DNA of 64,000 nucleotides, taken from assembly GCA_934157035.1 (NCBI GenBank), contig CAKPHG010000004.1, positions 66,468-130,467 of the forward strand, given 5' to 3'. Shown one piece after another: positions 1-9,827 of the stretch; the first letter of the stretch is position 1; each line of letters opens with the position of its first letter. The notes below the pieces were generated by a model. The model was given only the letters and a program-made list of their open reading frames with translations, was not told where the DNA came from and searched no databases. This stretch comes from an uncultured Clostridia bacterium. GTDB lineage: Bacteria > Bacillota > Clostridia > TANB77 > CAG-508. The translations under genes and the position numbers were made by a program.

Positions 1-608
1 TTCTTTTCTACTCTTTTTGTTTTCTCTAAAATGCCTAATATTATTCCAAATGTTAATGATACAAAAGGTGTTCCCATAATTCCTAGAAAAGGCATATTTG
101 AATTACTATCACTTGCTTCTGCTTTTTCCGCACCCACATCAACATTATATTCGTCAGCAACTATTTGTAATATTGCACTAAACCCATTTCTTATTCCATC
201 ATTCCAATTGTTTTGTTTTAAATAAGGTATAATGTATTCGTCTTGTATTCTTCCTGTTTTTCCATCTGGTAATATTCCTTCTAAACCATAACCTACTTCT
301 ACTCTAAATTGTCTCTCTTCTAATGCAAGTAATAAAAGTACACCATTATTTTTTGTTTTGTCTCCTATTCCAAAATTTCTAAATAATTGTGTTGCATAAT
401 CTTCTAATGAACTACCACCTAAACTAGGAATAGTAACAACTACTATTTGCGCTCCTGTTTGACTATATAAGCTCTTATTAGCATTTATAATATAGTTTTT
501 CGTTTCTGTATTAAGTAATCCTGCATAATCATTAACATAGAAATCTGTTGTTGGTTTAACAATAGCAAATACTTTCACATTAAAAACATTTATTAATATA
601 AAAAACAT
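1..608 (-). CDS. TPM-domain membrane protein (YgcG-like), 3' end outside window
   Basis: The frame runs off the left edge, so about 202 N-terminal codons are visible. The start MFFILINVFNVKVFA is a signal peptide. A TPM fold follows from about residue 17 (FYVNDYAGLLN, IVVVTIPSLGG, FGIGDKTKNNGVLLL, VGYGLEGILPDG). A second hydrophobic stretch near the window edge (PFVSLTFGIILGIL) is probably a membrane anchor. TPM proteins are often encoded next to LemA, and here lemA lies directly upstream on the same strand with 28 bases between, so they are probably one operon. An in-frame GTG inside the end of lemA is an alternative start. Family assignment is firm; the biochemical role of such pairs is not settled. 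Confidence 0.85.
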   Translation of the reverse strand, partial: MFFILINVFNVKVFAIVKPTTDFYVNDYAGLLNTETKNYIINANKSLYSQTGAQIVVVTIPSLGGSSLEDYATQLFRNFGIGDKTKNNGVLLLLALEERQFRVEVGYGLEGILPDGKTGRIQDEYIIPYLKQNNWNDGIRNGFSAILQIVADEYNVDVGAEKAEASDSNSNMPFLGIMGTPFVSLTFGIILGILEKTKRVEK

Positions 609-636
609 TATTAGTATCTTAACTAAAACATTTTTT

Positions 637-1203
637 TTATTCGAAACTAACACTAGGCACCCCCGAACTTTTCTCATCTGCTGCAAAATATGTTGCTTGT
701 TCAAATCCAAACATTCCAGCTAATACATTATTAGGAAATTTTTTTATTGATGTATTTAATGCTTTTACAGAATTATTATAATCTTTTCTTGCAACTGCAA
801 TACGATTTTCTGTTCCTGCTAATTCATCAGATAATTGTTTAAAATTTTCTGATGACTTTAAATCTGGATAATTTTCTACAACTACCATTAAGGCATCTAT
901 TGAGCTAGATAACTCATCGTTAGCACTAGATTTTTCTTCTACACTACTTGCATTTACTAATTTTGCTCTTGCTTGTGTTACTTTTTCTATAATTTCATTT
1001 TCATGATTTGTATATCCTTTAACCGTACTAACTAAATTGGGTATTAAATCTGCTCTTCTTTGTAACATTACATCTAAATCAGCCAAAGAACTTTCTACTG
1101 CTTCTTTTTTTGATACCATACCATTATAGCTACTTATCATTGTTATACCAATTATTGCTATAACCACTATAACACATATTATTCCAATACTTGATTTTTT
1201 CAT
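637..1203 (-). CDS. lemA: LemA family protein
   Basis: 188 residues, the usual length of the family. One N-terminal membrane segment (residues 5-27, IGIICVIVVIAIIGITM) is followed by the conserved helical core: LDVMLQRRADLIPNLVSTVK, then ENRIAVARKDYNNSVKALN and FPNNVLAGMFGFE. The N-terminus should be outside and the helical domain attached to the membrane face. AAGGAG lies 10 bases before the ATG. It precedes the TPM-domain gene, the normal pairing. The name is a family name; function is unknown beyond links to the envelope. Confidence 0.93.
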   Translation of the reverse strand: MKKSSIGIICVIVVIAIIGITMISSYNGMVSKKEAVESSLADLDVMLQRRADLIPNLVSTVKGYTNHENEIIEKVTQARAKLVNASSVEEKSSANDELSSSIDALMVVVENYPDLKSSENFKQLSDELAGTENRIAVARKDYNNSVKALNTSIKKFPNNVLAGMFGFEQATYFAADEKSSGVPSVSFE

Positions 1204-1312
1204 AATCTTTTTACTCCTTTTCTTTTATCTCTTTTGTTTTTCTTCTTGCATTATACTTTTATATTTTTAGACTGTCAACATTTCTTTTTAAAAACATTAA
1301 CTTAAAATTTTT

Positions 1313-2083
1313 CTATTTTCCTATGAACATCTGAACATAAATTTTACCATACTTAGATCCATTAACTACTCCTATTCCAGTATAGTTAAAGCTACTATTT
1401 AGTATATTTGCTTTATGTCCTGAAGAGTTCATCCATGCTGTTACCGCTGCCGAATTGCTTGAGTTTCCTGCAATATTTTCTCCTGCTGTTTTATATGATA
1501 CTTTAAAACTATTTAACATATCAAATGGAGAACCATAGGTTGGCGATGTATGTGAAAAATAATTATTTTTTACCATATCTTGTGCTTTTATTCTAGCAAC
1601 ATTTTGAACCTCTGAGTTTATTTTCAAAGCAGATAATCCATTTTTAGTTCTTTGTTCATTTATTAAATTAAACACCTCTAATTCATCTTTGGTTAATCCT
1701 GATGTATTTGTCGTTGTATTACTACTACCACCAGTTGAGTTTCCACTGCTTGAGCTTCCTCCACTATTTGGATAAACTGCTTTTACATATTGTTTGCTTA
1801 CTGCTCCTACATAATCTCCTTCTACTTGTACAATGTACCAATTTCCAACGCCTGCAAAAACTCGTATGTATTCGTTTTTATTTACTTTTGCCACGACCGG
1901 ATAACTGGTTCCTGGTCCACTTCTAACATTTAAACTGCTTGCTGTAACTATTCCAGTAGAAAAGTCTAATTTATAGTAATGTTGCATTCCAAATGAAATT
2001 GTGACTTTCGTAATTGTAAAAGTAAAAACAAACAATAATAGTATTTTTAAAATTGTACTTTTCTTTATTTTAACAACTTTCAT
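1313..2083 (-). CDS. Secreted SH3b plus CAP (SCP/YkwD-like) protein
   Basis: 256 residues. Membrane or signal segment at 10-30 (ILKILLLFVFTFTITKVTI), bacterial SH3 domain at about 42-105 (ASSLNVRSGPGTSYPVV; ends at YVKAVYPN), a Ser/Gly/Thr-rich linker at about 106-130, and a C-terminal CAP domain (EVFNLINEQRTKNGL, HTSPTYGSPFDML, AGENIAGN, WMNSSGHKANILN). SH3b domains bind cell-wall peptides; CAP domains of YkwD type are exported and of uncertain activity. AGGAGG lies just before the ATG. It appears to be transcribed alone; a REP-like repeat lies upstream. Confidence 0.9.
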   Translation of the reverse strand: MKVVKIKKSTILKILLLFVFTFTITKVTISFGMQHYYKLDFSTGIVTASSLNVRSGPGTSYPVVAKVNKNEYIRVFAGVGNWYIVQVEGDYVGAVSKQYVKAVYPNSGGSSSSGNSTGGSSNTTTNTSGLTKDELEVFNLINEQRTKNGLSALKINSEVQNVARIKAQDMVKNNYFSHTSPTYGSPFDMLNSFKVSYKTAGENIAGNSSNSAAVTAWMNSSGHKANILNSSFNYTGIGVVNGSKYGKIYVQMFIGK

Positions 2084-2162
2084 AAAACCTCCTAAACATT
2101 TTTATTTAATTTTATTATGCTTAGAATGTCCTTTATTACTATAAATACCACATTTTGATATA

Positions 2163-2270
2163 CTAAACTAATAGGGACTGTCCCTATTAGTTTAGCAGTA
2201 TTATGTAAAGAACAAGAATGACCTATTTAAAAATGTCCTAAACTAAAACGGCCCGTCCCTATTAGTTTAC
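2163..2270. repeat. Composite REP/MITE-like palindromic repeat
   Basis: A perfect 16-bp inverted repeat with a one-base centre (2163..2195, CTAAACTAATAGGGAC arms) is followed by a unit containing TTATGTAAAGAACAAG and AATGTCCT, then by a further arm (2238..2270) carrying GGCCCGTCCCTATTAG. The last bases supply the TAA stop of the neighbouring ABC gene. Related units are at 11918..11942, 14299..14341, 20575..20614 and 22458..22570. No transposase lies nearby. GGGAC-type repeats elsewhere in Firmicutes are linked to Y1 (RAYT) transposases; that link is inference here. Confidence 0.8.
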
Positions 2271-4717
2271 TCTAAATCGTGTCTTGATAATATTTGTGCT
2301 GGCGTTTTTCTTAATACTCTGAATAGTGGCAATAATCCCACTATAATATTAAATGCATATATTAACAATATACTTAGTCCTATTACTTGGAAGTTTATTA
2401 TAAACATTTTTGATAATTGTCTTATTTGAATTAGACAATTTAGTATATAACTCATAAATATTATTCCAAGCATACTAACAGATATTGTTATTGCTATAGT
2501 TTCTCCTACAAACATTTTGTAAATGTCGCTTTTCTTTACTCCTATTGCTCTCAAAATTCCAACTTCTTTTATTCTAGATAAGAATGATGATCTCATCATT
2601 AAATATATTTCTACTAATGATATTACAAGTATTATTCCTGCAAATATAATTGCACTTTTTCTTGAAGAACTTTGTTCTTTTAAATATGCTTTTTTATCAT
2701 TTTGATATGTATTTTCTACAAACAAATTATATTTTTCGTCAAATTCACTAATTACTTTTTCTTCATCTTTTGGATAAATAACAAGGTTTTGACTTTCTGT
2801 TATTAATTTGTATTTAGCAGTGTTTTCATTTACTAAGTAGCTATTATCATTTGTTTCTGAGTCATAATATCCTACAACTGTGAGTTCTGTTCCATTTATT
2901 GTTGTCTTTATTTTTTTGTTTAATTTCATACTATATTGATTGCTTATATTTACAATTACTTCATAGTCGTTTTCTGGTAGTCTTCCCTTTTTTAGCGTAA
3001 TTGTGTCTAATTTTAGCTCATAATTTACTATATTTTCTTGTGATTTTTCCTGCTCACTATTATCTATTACTATTCCTGTCATATTATCAGATTTGTTGGT
3101 ATTGCATAATATGTTGTTAAAAATAGTCTCCTTTGTATATATAGATGGGCTCTTTAAGTCTACTATTCCTACTATTTCAAAATTTTTCATATTTGGAATT
3201 GATACTTTTTTGCCTAATAGTTGACTTGCATTTTTTATTCCAGCATGTGATATTCCACTATTTGAATTTATCATTTTATCAACTGTCATTTTATCTATTA
3301 CTATTTCGTATTCATTTTTTGGAAGTCTTCCTTCTGTAATGTCACTTTCGCTTAACATATTTACTGTTGAAAGTGATCCTGCAAGTTCTCCATCTAGTTT
3401 GCTTGTTTGATAATATTCATCAAATTTTATTGCAAATGAGACACTACTATTTCCTGGTAAAATATAATTTACATTTTCGTTTTGCTCATATTCTAAGAAT
3501 TGGTCTACATTTAATCTTGGAAGTTTTACTTCTAAATAATTTTTGTTTCTGCTAATAAAATCTTCATCTTTTGTATTTAATGTTCCTGCAATATTACTAA
3601 TTGCATATAGAACAAACATTGCAGATACAAAAAATCCTATTAATAAAATCTTCTTTAATACTGAATAACTTAATATCTTTTTAAATCCATTTACTATTGA
3701 CCTTGGTATACTGTAAATAGAGCTATATTTAGGTTTTATACTTTTATCTGTTATTTTATCTAAGTTATAATTATATTGTTCAAATATTGTCTTATCTATT
3801 TTTTTATAATGGTCATCTACTAGTTCTACAACTGAACTTTCATCTATAACTTCTACTTTTTTATCATTTGATTTAATATATATATTTCCGTTTTTTATTA
3901 CAATTTGTATATTTAAAGAATCTTCATTTTCTTTATATATATTTAAATTTATGTTGTCTTTTTTAATTTCTTCAATTTTCTCAAAATCTTTTAAATATAT
4001 TTTATTATCTAGTCTGTAGTCTAAGTCTTTTTCTTCTGTATTTTCGTAGTCTTTTTCTACTTTTCCGTCTACTATTTCTATTATTCTTGAAGCATAAAAT
4101 TTAGCAAGTTCAACCTCATGTGTTACTAAAATGACTAGTTTATCTTTTGAAATTGCTTTTATTATATTCATTATTTCTAATGAATTTTTACTGTCTAAGT
4201 TTCCTGTTGGCTCATCTGCTATAATAATATTTGGATTTTTTACTATTGCTCTTGCTATACCAACTCTTTGTCTTTCTCCTCCTGAAAGCATACTTGCAAG
4301 TCTATTTCTATAACGATACATATTTACACTTTCTAATACATAGTCTACTCTCTTTTTTATTTCGTTTTTATCTTTTATTCCTATCATTTTTAGTGTAATT
4401 GCAATATTTTCGAAAACTGTCATATTATCTAGTAATTTGTAATCTTGAAATATATAACCTATATTTAAGTTTCTTATTTTATCAACTTTGTGGCTTGTTC
4501 TTCTAGTTATTTTTTGCCCATTAATATAGATTTTGCCTTTATTTATTTTATCTAATCCGCCTATACTATTTAAAAGTGTAGTCTTTCCGCTTCCAGAATG
4601 TCCAAGTAAGGCAACTAATCCAGTTTTACCAAATTCAAGTGTTGTGTTATTTATAACATGAATTTGATTTTTCTTTCCTTTATTAAAATATTTATTTGCT
4701 TTTTCTATTTTTATCAT
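2267..4717 (-). CDS. ABC transporter, fused ATPase and FtsX/MacB-type permease
   Basis: 816 residues. N-terminal ATPase: Walker A GHSGSGKTT, signature LSGGERQRVGIARA, Walker B IIIADEPTGNLD, H-loop LVTHE. A charged linker follows, one membrane segment near 355, a large extracytoplasmic MacB-like domain (about 380-660), and three C-terminal FtsX segments ending KTPAQILSRHDLE. The start used is the ATG 8 bases after an AGGAGGTG; a longer frame begins 18 bases upstream but overlaps that ribosome site. It lies 4 bases after the stop of a similar gene, so the two are an operon and may pair. Likely role: export of peptides, lipids or antimicrobials. The stop codon lies in a REP-like repeat. Confidence 0.9.
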   Translation of the reverse strand: MIKIEKANKYFNKGKKNQIHVINNTTLEFGKTGLVALLGHSGSGKTTLLNSIGGLDKINKGKIYINGQKITRRTSHKVDKIRNLNIGYIFQDYKLLDNMTVFENIAITLKMIGIKDKNEIKKRVDYVLESVNMYRYRNRLASMLSGGERQRVGIARAIVKNPNIIIADEPTGNLDSKNSLEIMNIIKAISKDKLVILVTHEVELAKFYASRIIEIVDGKVEKDYENTEEKDLDYRLDNKIYLKDFEKIEEIKKDNINLNIYKENEDSLNIQIVIKNGNIYIKSNDKKVEVIDESSVVELVDDHYKKIDKTIFEQYNYNLDKITDKSIKPKYSSIYSIPRSIVNGFKKILSYSVLKKILLIGFFVSAMFVLYAISNIAGTLNTKDEDFISRNKNYLEVKLPRLNVDQFLEYEQNENVNYILPGNSSVSFAIKFDEYYQTSKLDGELAGSLSTVNMLSESDITEGRLPKNEYEIVIDKMTVDKMINSNSGISHAGIKNASQLLGKKVSIPNMKNFEIVGIVDLKSPSIYTKETIFNNILCNTNKSDNMTGIVIDNSEQEKSQENIVNYELKLDTITLKKGRLPENDYEVIVNISNQYSMKLNKKIKTTINGTELTVVGYYDSETNDNSYLVNENTAKYKLITESQNLVIYPKDEEKVISEFDEKYNLFVENTYQNDKKAYLKEQSSSRKSAIIFAGIILVISLVEIYLMMRSSFLSRIKEVGILRAIGVKKSDIYKMFVGETIAITISVSMLGIIFMSYILNCLIQIRQLSKMFIINFQVIGLSILLIYAFNIIVGLLPLFRVLRKTPAQILSRHDLE

Positions 4718-4721
4718 TGCC

Positions 4722-6959
4722 TTACACCTCCTCATTATATGTCTTTATTGCAGATTTTTTGAAGATTTTTCTAGAAACTCTTCTTGATATTAATATAGAC
4801 ATTATAATTAAAATAGCGTACATAACAATGTATTCTCTTAAGCTTAAAAATTCTATTAATTCTTGTACAAATGCTACATTTACAATTTTATATTGGTTAA
4901 GTAATATGAATACTATACAAGTTAGATATGCTAAGCTTGAATTTATAAATAATTCTATATCTAGTATTTTTTTAACATTTTTTGTAGTTGCTCCAAGCAT
5001 TCTTAATGTTGTAAAGTATACATTTCTAGATTTTAATATAATTCTTATAATAAAGTAAGAAATAAAGAATAGTGCAAAAATTAATACACTTGTTATTACT
5101 ACTTTAAATATTTTTATAACTTGCAACATTTCTTGTCCTTCAAGTATTTTGAATTCTTTTATTGGTTTTCCTATTACTCCTATTTTTTGTAAATTGTTTA
5201 TTGTTTCTTGCATCTTTTCATTATCTGCATCTTTTACAAAAATTGATGATTGATAAGGCTCTTTGTTAAATAGACTTATATACTCATCTTCATTCACAAA
5301 CACAGCACCTTTATATTGTTCATATTCTTTATAACCTGTTAACCTTGTAAATGAATTTTTAGTATATGTACTAGATACTTTTAAATTTAATTCATCACTA
5401 TAATAGATATTTTCTACTTCTATTTTTAAATCTTTGCCTCTTGCTCTATTATTTGAACATAAATAATTTACTTCGTCACTAACTACAGCGTTTCCTTTAC
5501 TTACTCTATTACTTGGCATAATCCTAAAGTATGAATTCCATTGTTCAGATTTATAATATTTTCCTTCAAATAAAGTTTTTATATTGCTATAATTTTGATT
5601 TACATCTTTTCTTAAATTATTTAGTACTGTATTGCTTGCATAAAATGTTGTATCCATTCCATAATAAAACATGTTGTTTTGCTTATATACTTCTACTCCA
5701 ACTATCCTTAATTTAAAGTCTTTTTCTCCATTTCCATAATTATCTCTTATTGTGAAATCTTTTTCTAGTATACTATCTGCTCCATCCCTTATATAGTAAT
5801 AGTCATCTGGAATTTTTATAATAATTTCATAATCCTCTTCTGGCATTCTTCCTGCTGTTAATGTACCTTTAAATCTTTCATAACTAGTCACTTTTCCATA
5901 AAAATACATATCATCACATTGCATGTTTATGGTAGTATCTAAAAGTAAGTCATCTTTTTCTATGTAGTCTACATTTTCTATTTTTCGTATATTTTCGTAA
6001 TCTTCTTGTGTAAAATACATATTATCTGCCTTTTTTAATATTATTCTATTTTCTGATAAATCTCTAAAATAATAGTTATAACCTGCTTTTCCTGCCTCAT
6101 ATTCTGTTTGTTTAAAACTTGCATATTCGCTAAGTAGTGCTGCTGTTATAAATAAAAATACAGCAAATAAAAGTAAGAATTTAGGAAGTATGTTAAAAGT
6201 ATTTCTTATTCCTAGTCTTAACCTATTACCAACAGTTATTTTTGTATATTTACTTTCTTCTACTTTTTCTGGTTCTTCAATATGTTTTATTTCTTTATTT
6301 TCTATAATTTTACCATCATGCATTTTTATAATTCTTGTAGCATAATCTTGTATTTGTTCTATGTTGTGAGTTACAACTATTACAAGTCTGTCTTTTGCAA
6401 CTTTTTTAAGAAGTTCTATTACATCTTTAGCTGAATTTGCATCTAAATTTCCTGTTGGTTCATCTGCTACAATAATTGGTGTTTCTTTTACCATTGCTCT
6501 TGCTATCGCTACTCTTTGCTTTTGACCACCTGATAATTTAGAAACTTTTGTATTTTTAAATTCAGTAAGACCAACTTTTTCTATCATATCTAATACTTTT
6601 TGCTTTACTTGTTTCTTTTTATAACCATTTAGTAAAAGCACTAATTCTACATTTTGATATACAGTATAACTATTTATTAAATTAAAACTTTGAAAAATGT
6701 TTGCTATGTATTTTCTTCTATAGTCTTCAAAATCTTTTTCTGTATAATGGCTAGTCTCTTTGCCATTTATATACATTTCGCCTTCTTCATAGCTATCTAA
6801 ACCTGAAAGTACATTTAAAAGAGTACTTTTTCCACTACCAGACTCTCCAGTAATAGCAACAAATTCTCCTATTTTTAATTCTAGGTTTATTTTTGTAAAA
6901 CCTGTTGAAATCATACCCTTGTTATAGTAAAACTTCGATACATCTTTTAACTTTAACAT
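4722..6959 (-). CDS. ABC transporter, fused ATPase and FtsX-type permease
   Basis: 745 residues with the same architecture as its downstream neighbour. ATPase with GESGSGKST, LSGGQKQRVAIARA, VADEPTGNLD and VVTHN; membrane segment near 255-280 (FLLLFAVFLFITAALL); extracytoplasmic domain; then FtsX segments (VVITSVLIFALFFISYF) and a final Arg/Lys-rich tail. AAGGAGGAAAAT precedes the ATG. Its last codons overlap the ribosome site of the next gene, so translation is probably coupled. No histidine kinase or regulator of the BceRS type is adjacent. Confidence 0.9.
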   Translation of the reverse strand: MLKLKDVSKFYYNKGMISTGFTKINLELKIGEFVAITGESGSGKSTLLNVLSGLDSYEEGEMYINGKETSHYTEKDFEDYRRKYIANIFQSFNLINSYTVYQNVELVLLLNGYKKKQVKQKVLDMIEKVGLTEFKNTKVSKLSGGQKQRVAIARAMVKETPIIVADEPTGNLDANSAKDVIELLKKVAKDRLVIVVTHNIEQIQDYATRIIKMHDGKIIENKEIKHIEEPEKVEESKYTKITVGNRLRLGIRNTFNILPKFLLLFAVFLFITAALLSEYASFKQTEYEAGKAGYNYYFRDLSENRIILKKADNMYFTQEDYENIRKIENVDYIEKDDLLLDTTINMQCDDMYFYGKVTSYERFKGTLTAGRMPEEDYEIIIKIPDDYYYIRDGADSILEKDFTIRDNYGNGEKDFKLRIVGVEVYKQNNMFYYGMDTTFYASNTVLNNLRKDVNQNYSNIKTLFEGKYYKSEQWNSYFRIMPSNRVSKGNAVVSDEVNYLCSNNRARGKDLKIEVENIYYSDELNLKVSSTYTKNSFTRLTGYKEYEQYKGAVFVNEDEYISLFNKEPYQSSIFVKDADNEKMQETINNLQKIGVIGKPIKEFKILEGQEMLQVIKIFKVVITSVLIFALFFISYFIIRIILKSRNVYFTTLRMLGATTKNVKKILDIELFINSSLAYLTCIVFILLNQYKIVNVAFVQELIEFLSLREYIVMYAILIIMSILISRRVSRKIFKKSAIKTYNEEV

Positions 6960-6977
6960 ATTTTCCTCCTTTGTTTC

Positions 6978-7283
6978 TTACATTCTTTTATATTTTTCAC
7001 ATTCTAATCTTTCATAGAATATATCTTCTAAATTTATTTGTTTTTGTATTAACTTTTCCTTTTGTTCTTTTTTTAGAGTTTTTATTGCATATTCAAGTTT
7101 AGATGCCAATTTTTTATCTTCAGTTTGCCATGATGCTTCAAGCTTTTTTGCCTTATGACTTTTTGTATATTTAGCACACTTTTCATCTTTAGAGAAATGC
7201 TCATTCATTCTTTTTTCTAAATCTTTGGCTATTCCAGTATATATTGAATTATCCTCACATCTTAACATATACACGTAATACAT
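6978..7283 (-). CDS. GIY-YIG domain protein (UPF0213-like)
   Basis: 101 residues. The GIY-YIG core is at the very start (MYYVYMLRCEDNSIYTGIA, then KRMNEHF). The Lys/Glu-rich C-terminal half is longer than in minimal UPF0213 proteins. The start used has GGAGG 8 bases upstream; an upstream in-frame ATG would give ten more residues without a ribosome site. Short stand-alone GIY-YIG proteins are predicted nucleases of unknown role. It sits 18 bases before the ABC pair on the same strand. Confidence 0.85.
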   Translation of the reverse strand: MYYVYMLRCEDNSIYTGIAKDLEKRMNEHFSKDEKCAKYTKSHKAKKLEASWQTEDKKLASKLEYAIKTLKKEQKEKLIQKQINLEDIFYERLECEKYKRM

Positions 7284-7316
7284 AGATTTTTCCTCCGTGA
7301 CCATTTGAACCATTTT

Positions 7317-8147
7317 TTATTTTCCTATGAAATTGATTTTAATATTTCCGACTCCTCCGTCTATATTTATTTTATTTTCTCCATTTCCCACTACTTTGTT
7401 ATCTGAAATTTTCTCTTTATCTATAGTAACTTTTCCTAAACCTTTATTTATCTTTGTTGTGTATTCTTCTTTAATTCCAACTACATCTAATTTTAAGTTT
7501 CCTACTCCTGTGCCAATTCTAGTATTTCCTATTAATTTAGCTGAAATTTCAGTAGCTCCTATACCTAAATCACATTTTAGGTCAGTTATTTTTGAAGAAT
7601 CTATTATAACTTTTCCTGCACCAGTATCTATTTTGGCACTTTCAGTAATATTAATGTTTTTCATAGAAGTTTCACCAGCTCCTAAATCCATTTTTAATAC
7701 TTTAGTGTTTAAAATTTCTATGTTTACTTTTCCTGCTCCTGTATTAATATTTACACTGTCAAATTGTAAATTTTCTGGAACATATACAATCAATTCTTCT
7801 TTTTTATTATTGTTAAAAAACCAATTGTTGTCCTTTTCTTTTATTTGAATTTTTTTCTTATCTTGTTTACATTGAATATCCTTATTGCTTGATTCTACTT
7901 TTAAATGTTCTCCTTTTCTTATTGTTAAATTAGAATAAGCTATGTCTATATCTAAGAATGCTATGTTATCGTTTTCAATATTTGATGAAGTTTCAATTAC
8001 ATTATTACTATCACTGTTATTTTTTCCTATTTTTAATGTTAATGGTATGCTACTTACAACTCTTACTATTGTTGCAATAATTCCTACTATTAACGCTATT
8101 GCAAGTGCTATAGCTAAATATTTTATTATTTTTTGTACTATTGACAT
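7317..8147 (-). CDS. Membrane-anchored DUF4097-like (toastrack) protein
   Basis: 276 residues. One membrane segment at about 6-34 (IIKYLAIALAIALIVGIIATI) is followed by an all-beta region with regularly recurring GAGKV, GAGET, GVGN and GLGKV turns, as in the DUF4097/DUF4098 beta-solenoid. The start used is the ATG that overlaps the stop of the upstream LiaF-like gene by 10 bases, with GGGGGTG upstream. Toastrack domains with LiaF/LiaI-like partners are linked to envelope-stress sensing. No liaRS-type two-component genes are next to it. Confidence 0.8.
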   Translation of the reverse strand: MSIVQKIIKYLAIALAIALIVGIIATIVRVVSSIPLTLKIGKNNSDSNNVIETSSNIENDNIAFLDIDIAYSNLTIRKGEHLKVESSNKDIQCKQDKKKIQIKEKDNNWFFNNNKKEELIVYVPENLQFDSVNINTGAGKVNIEILNTKVLKMDLGAGETSMKNINITESAKIDTGAGKVIIDSSKITDLKCDLGIGATEISAKLIGNTRIGTGVGNLKLDVVGIKEEYTTKINKGLGKVTIDKEKISDNKVVGNGENKINIDGGVGNIKINFIGK

Positions 8148-8827
8148 TTTATATCTACACCCCCGAATATACATGTTGCATTTATATATATAATATGTCC
8201 TTCTGGATTTTCTTTATAGTTTTTCTTATCTGTTACTCCTCCAAATATTGAAGATGATTTGATTTTTACATTGCAGTTTTCTGGTACATATATTTCAACT
8301 CCACCAAATATTCCTGTTGCATTAATTACTACATCTTGATTTATTATTGCATTTTTTATATCACATTTAACTCCTCCAAATACAGCCGTTAAATCTGCTC
8401 CTTTAAATTCTTGGTTTTCAAACTTAACATCTTGTCCTGAAAAAGTTGCACAATATTCGTTATCTTTTGTCATATTCTTATTTAATTTTTTGATTTCACT
8501 ATTTATTTTACTATTAAATGTATCTTTAAAAATAAGTGATAGTCCAATTACTACTAATATTACTGGAAGTGCTAATTTCCAGATTGTATCAAAATTTAAT
8601 ACATCTTGGCATCCTAATAGTAAAGCAATTCCTATTAATAGGCCTATTATATTTCCTGTTTTTTCTCTTTCTTTAAATAATCCTATAAAACATGGAATAA
8701 TTATAAATAAAGTCCACCATCCGTCAAAAAATATATTTATATTTGTTATTCCTAAAGCGTTTCCTCCTATAATTAATCCTATTCCTATTAATACTATTCC
8801 CCATAGTATATTTCCAAAATTTTTCAT
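8138..8827 (-). CDS. LiaF-like membrane protein
   Basis: 229 residues. Four hydrophobic segments fill the first 105 residues (ILWGIVLIGIGLIIGG, WWTLFIIIPCFIGLF, IIGLLIGIALLLGC, LALPVILVVIGLSLIF). A soluble beta-rich C-terminal domain has repeated FGGV units (TAVFGGVKCDI, TGIFGGVEIYV, SSIFGGV, TCIFGGVDI), the signature of the YvqF/LiaF C-terminal family. Overlap with the downstream toastrack gene implies translational coupling. In Bacillus LiaF inhibits a cell-wall stress kinase; here only the family and the pairing are shown. Confidence 0.88.
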   Translation of the reverse strand: MKNFGNILWGIVLIGIGLIIGGNALGITNINIFFDGWWTLFIIIPCFIGLFKEREKTGNIIGLLIGIALLLGCQDVLNFDTIWKLALPVILVVIGLSLIFKDTFNSKINSEIKKLNKNMTKDNEYCATFSGQDVKFENQEFKGADLTAVFGGVKCDIKNAIINQDVVINATGIFGGVEIYVPENCNVKIKSSSIFGGVTDKKNYKENPEGHIIYINATCIFGGVDIKCQ

Positions 8828-8906
8828 TTTTTCTTTCCCCTTTTACTCTTTTTATTATTATATTAGCTATTCTTATAAATAGTAATTAATTATTTTATAA
8901 CATAAA

Positions 8907-8931
8907 AGCAGATAATTATCAATTATCTGCT
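8907..8931 (-). terminator. Intrinsic terminator after the ZIP transporter gene
   Basis: AGCAGATAATT and AATTATCTGCT form an 11-bp stem around a three-base loop, followed on the minus strand by TTTATG. It lies 40 bases downstream of the ZIP gene and upstream of the LiaF-like gene. Confidence 0.75.
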
Positions 8932-8969
8932 CTTATATTTTTTCTTTTTTTTTATAATTCAAAACATTT

Positions 8970-9767
8970 TTATCCTAATGCAACATCTAGTACCATCATT
9001 AATACAAATCCACCTATTAGTCCTATCGTAGCTAAGTTTTTGTAATCTTTTACTGACTCAGGAAGTAATTCTCTTGCAACTACTATTATCATTGCACCTG
9101 CTGCAAAAGCTAATAAGAATGGCAACATACTTCTTATATATAAAACAAGTACTGCTCCTATTACAGCTGCTACAGGTTCAACTAATGCAGACGCCTGACC
9201 TATCATAAAGCTTTTAAATCTTGAATATCCTTCACTTCTAAGAGGAAGAGACACTGCTGCTCCTTCTGGAAAGTTTTGTATTCCTATTCCGAGTGCCAAC
9301 ATAACTGCTCCTACTAAAGTCATTCCTGGTACACCACTTGCTATTCCTCCAAAAGCTACACCTACTGCCATTCCTTCTGGTATGTTGTGTATAGTTATAG
9401 CTGATATTAAAAGAATACATCTTTTTAAAGACGATTTACTTCTTAAACTATCTTTACTTTTTAGAGCTTTATCCAAGAATTTATCAGAAAATAATACAAA
9501 TAATCCTCCTATAATAAAACCTACTGCAGGTAAAATCCACTCTATGTATCCTAATTCTGCAGATAATTCAATTGAAGGTGCAATTAATGACCAAAAAGCT
9601 GCTGCAATCATAACTCCTGCACTAAAACCTAAAATTGTATTTAATACTTTTTTATTCATTTCTTTAAAAAAGCAAACAACCAAGGCTCCTAATGCTGTTA
9701 CTCCCCAAGTAAACATACAAGCAAGTAATGCCTGAATTACTGGATTTAAATTTTCAAACCAACCCAC
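8970..9767 (-). CDS. ZIP family divalent metal transporter
   Basis: 265 residues with eight hydrophobic segments. The two metal-binding signature helices are present: HNIPEGMAVGVAFGG in segment IV and IQNFPEGAAVSLP in segment V. The family moves zinc, iron or manganese into the cytoplasm. Translation starts at GTG, with GAGGTG 7 bases upstream. It is flanked by a terminator and has no operon partner. Metal preference cannot be told from sequence. Confidence 0.93.
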   Translation of the reverse strand: MGWFENLNPVIQALLACMFTWGVTALGALVVCFFKEMNKKVLNTILGFSAGVMIAAAFWSLIAPSIELSAELGYIEWILPAVGFIIGGLFVLFSDKFLDKALKSKDSLRSKSSLKRCILLISAITIHNIPEGMAVGVAFGGIASGVPGMTLVGAVMLALGIGIQNFPEGAAVSLPLRSEGYSRFKSFMIGQASALVEPVAAVIGAVLVLYIRSMLPFLLAFAAGAMIIVVARELLPESVKDYKNLATIGLIGGFVLMMVLDVALG

Positions 9768-9827
9768 TTTTATTCACCTCACACTACATAATATGATTTT
9801 GTTTTACATAATGTGACAGTGTATATT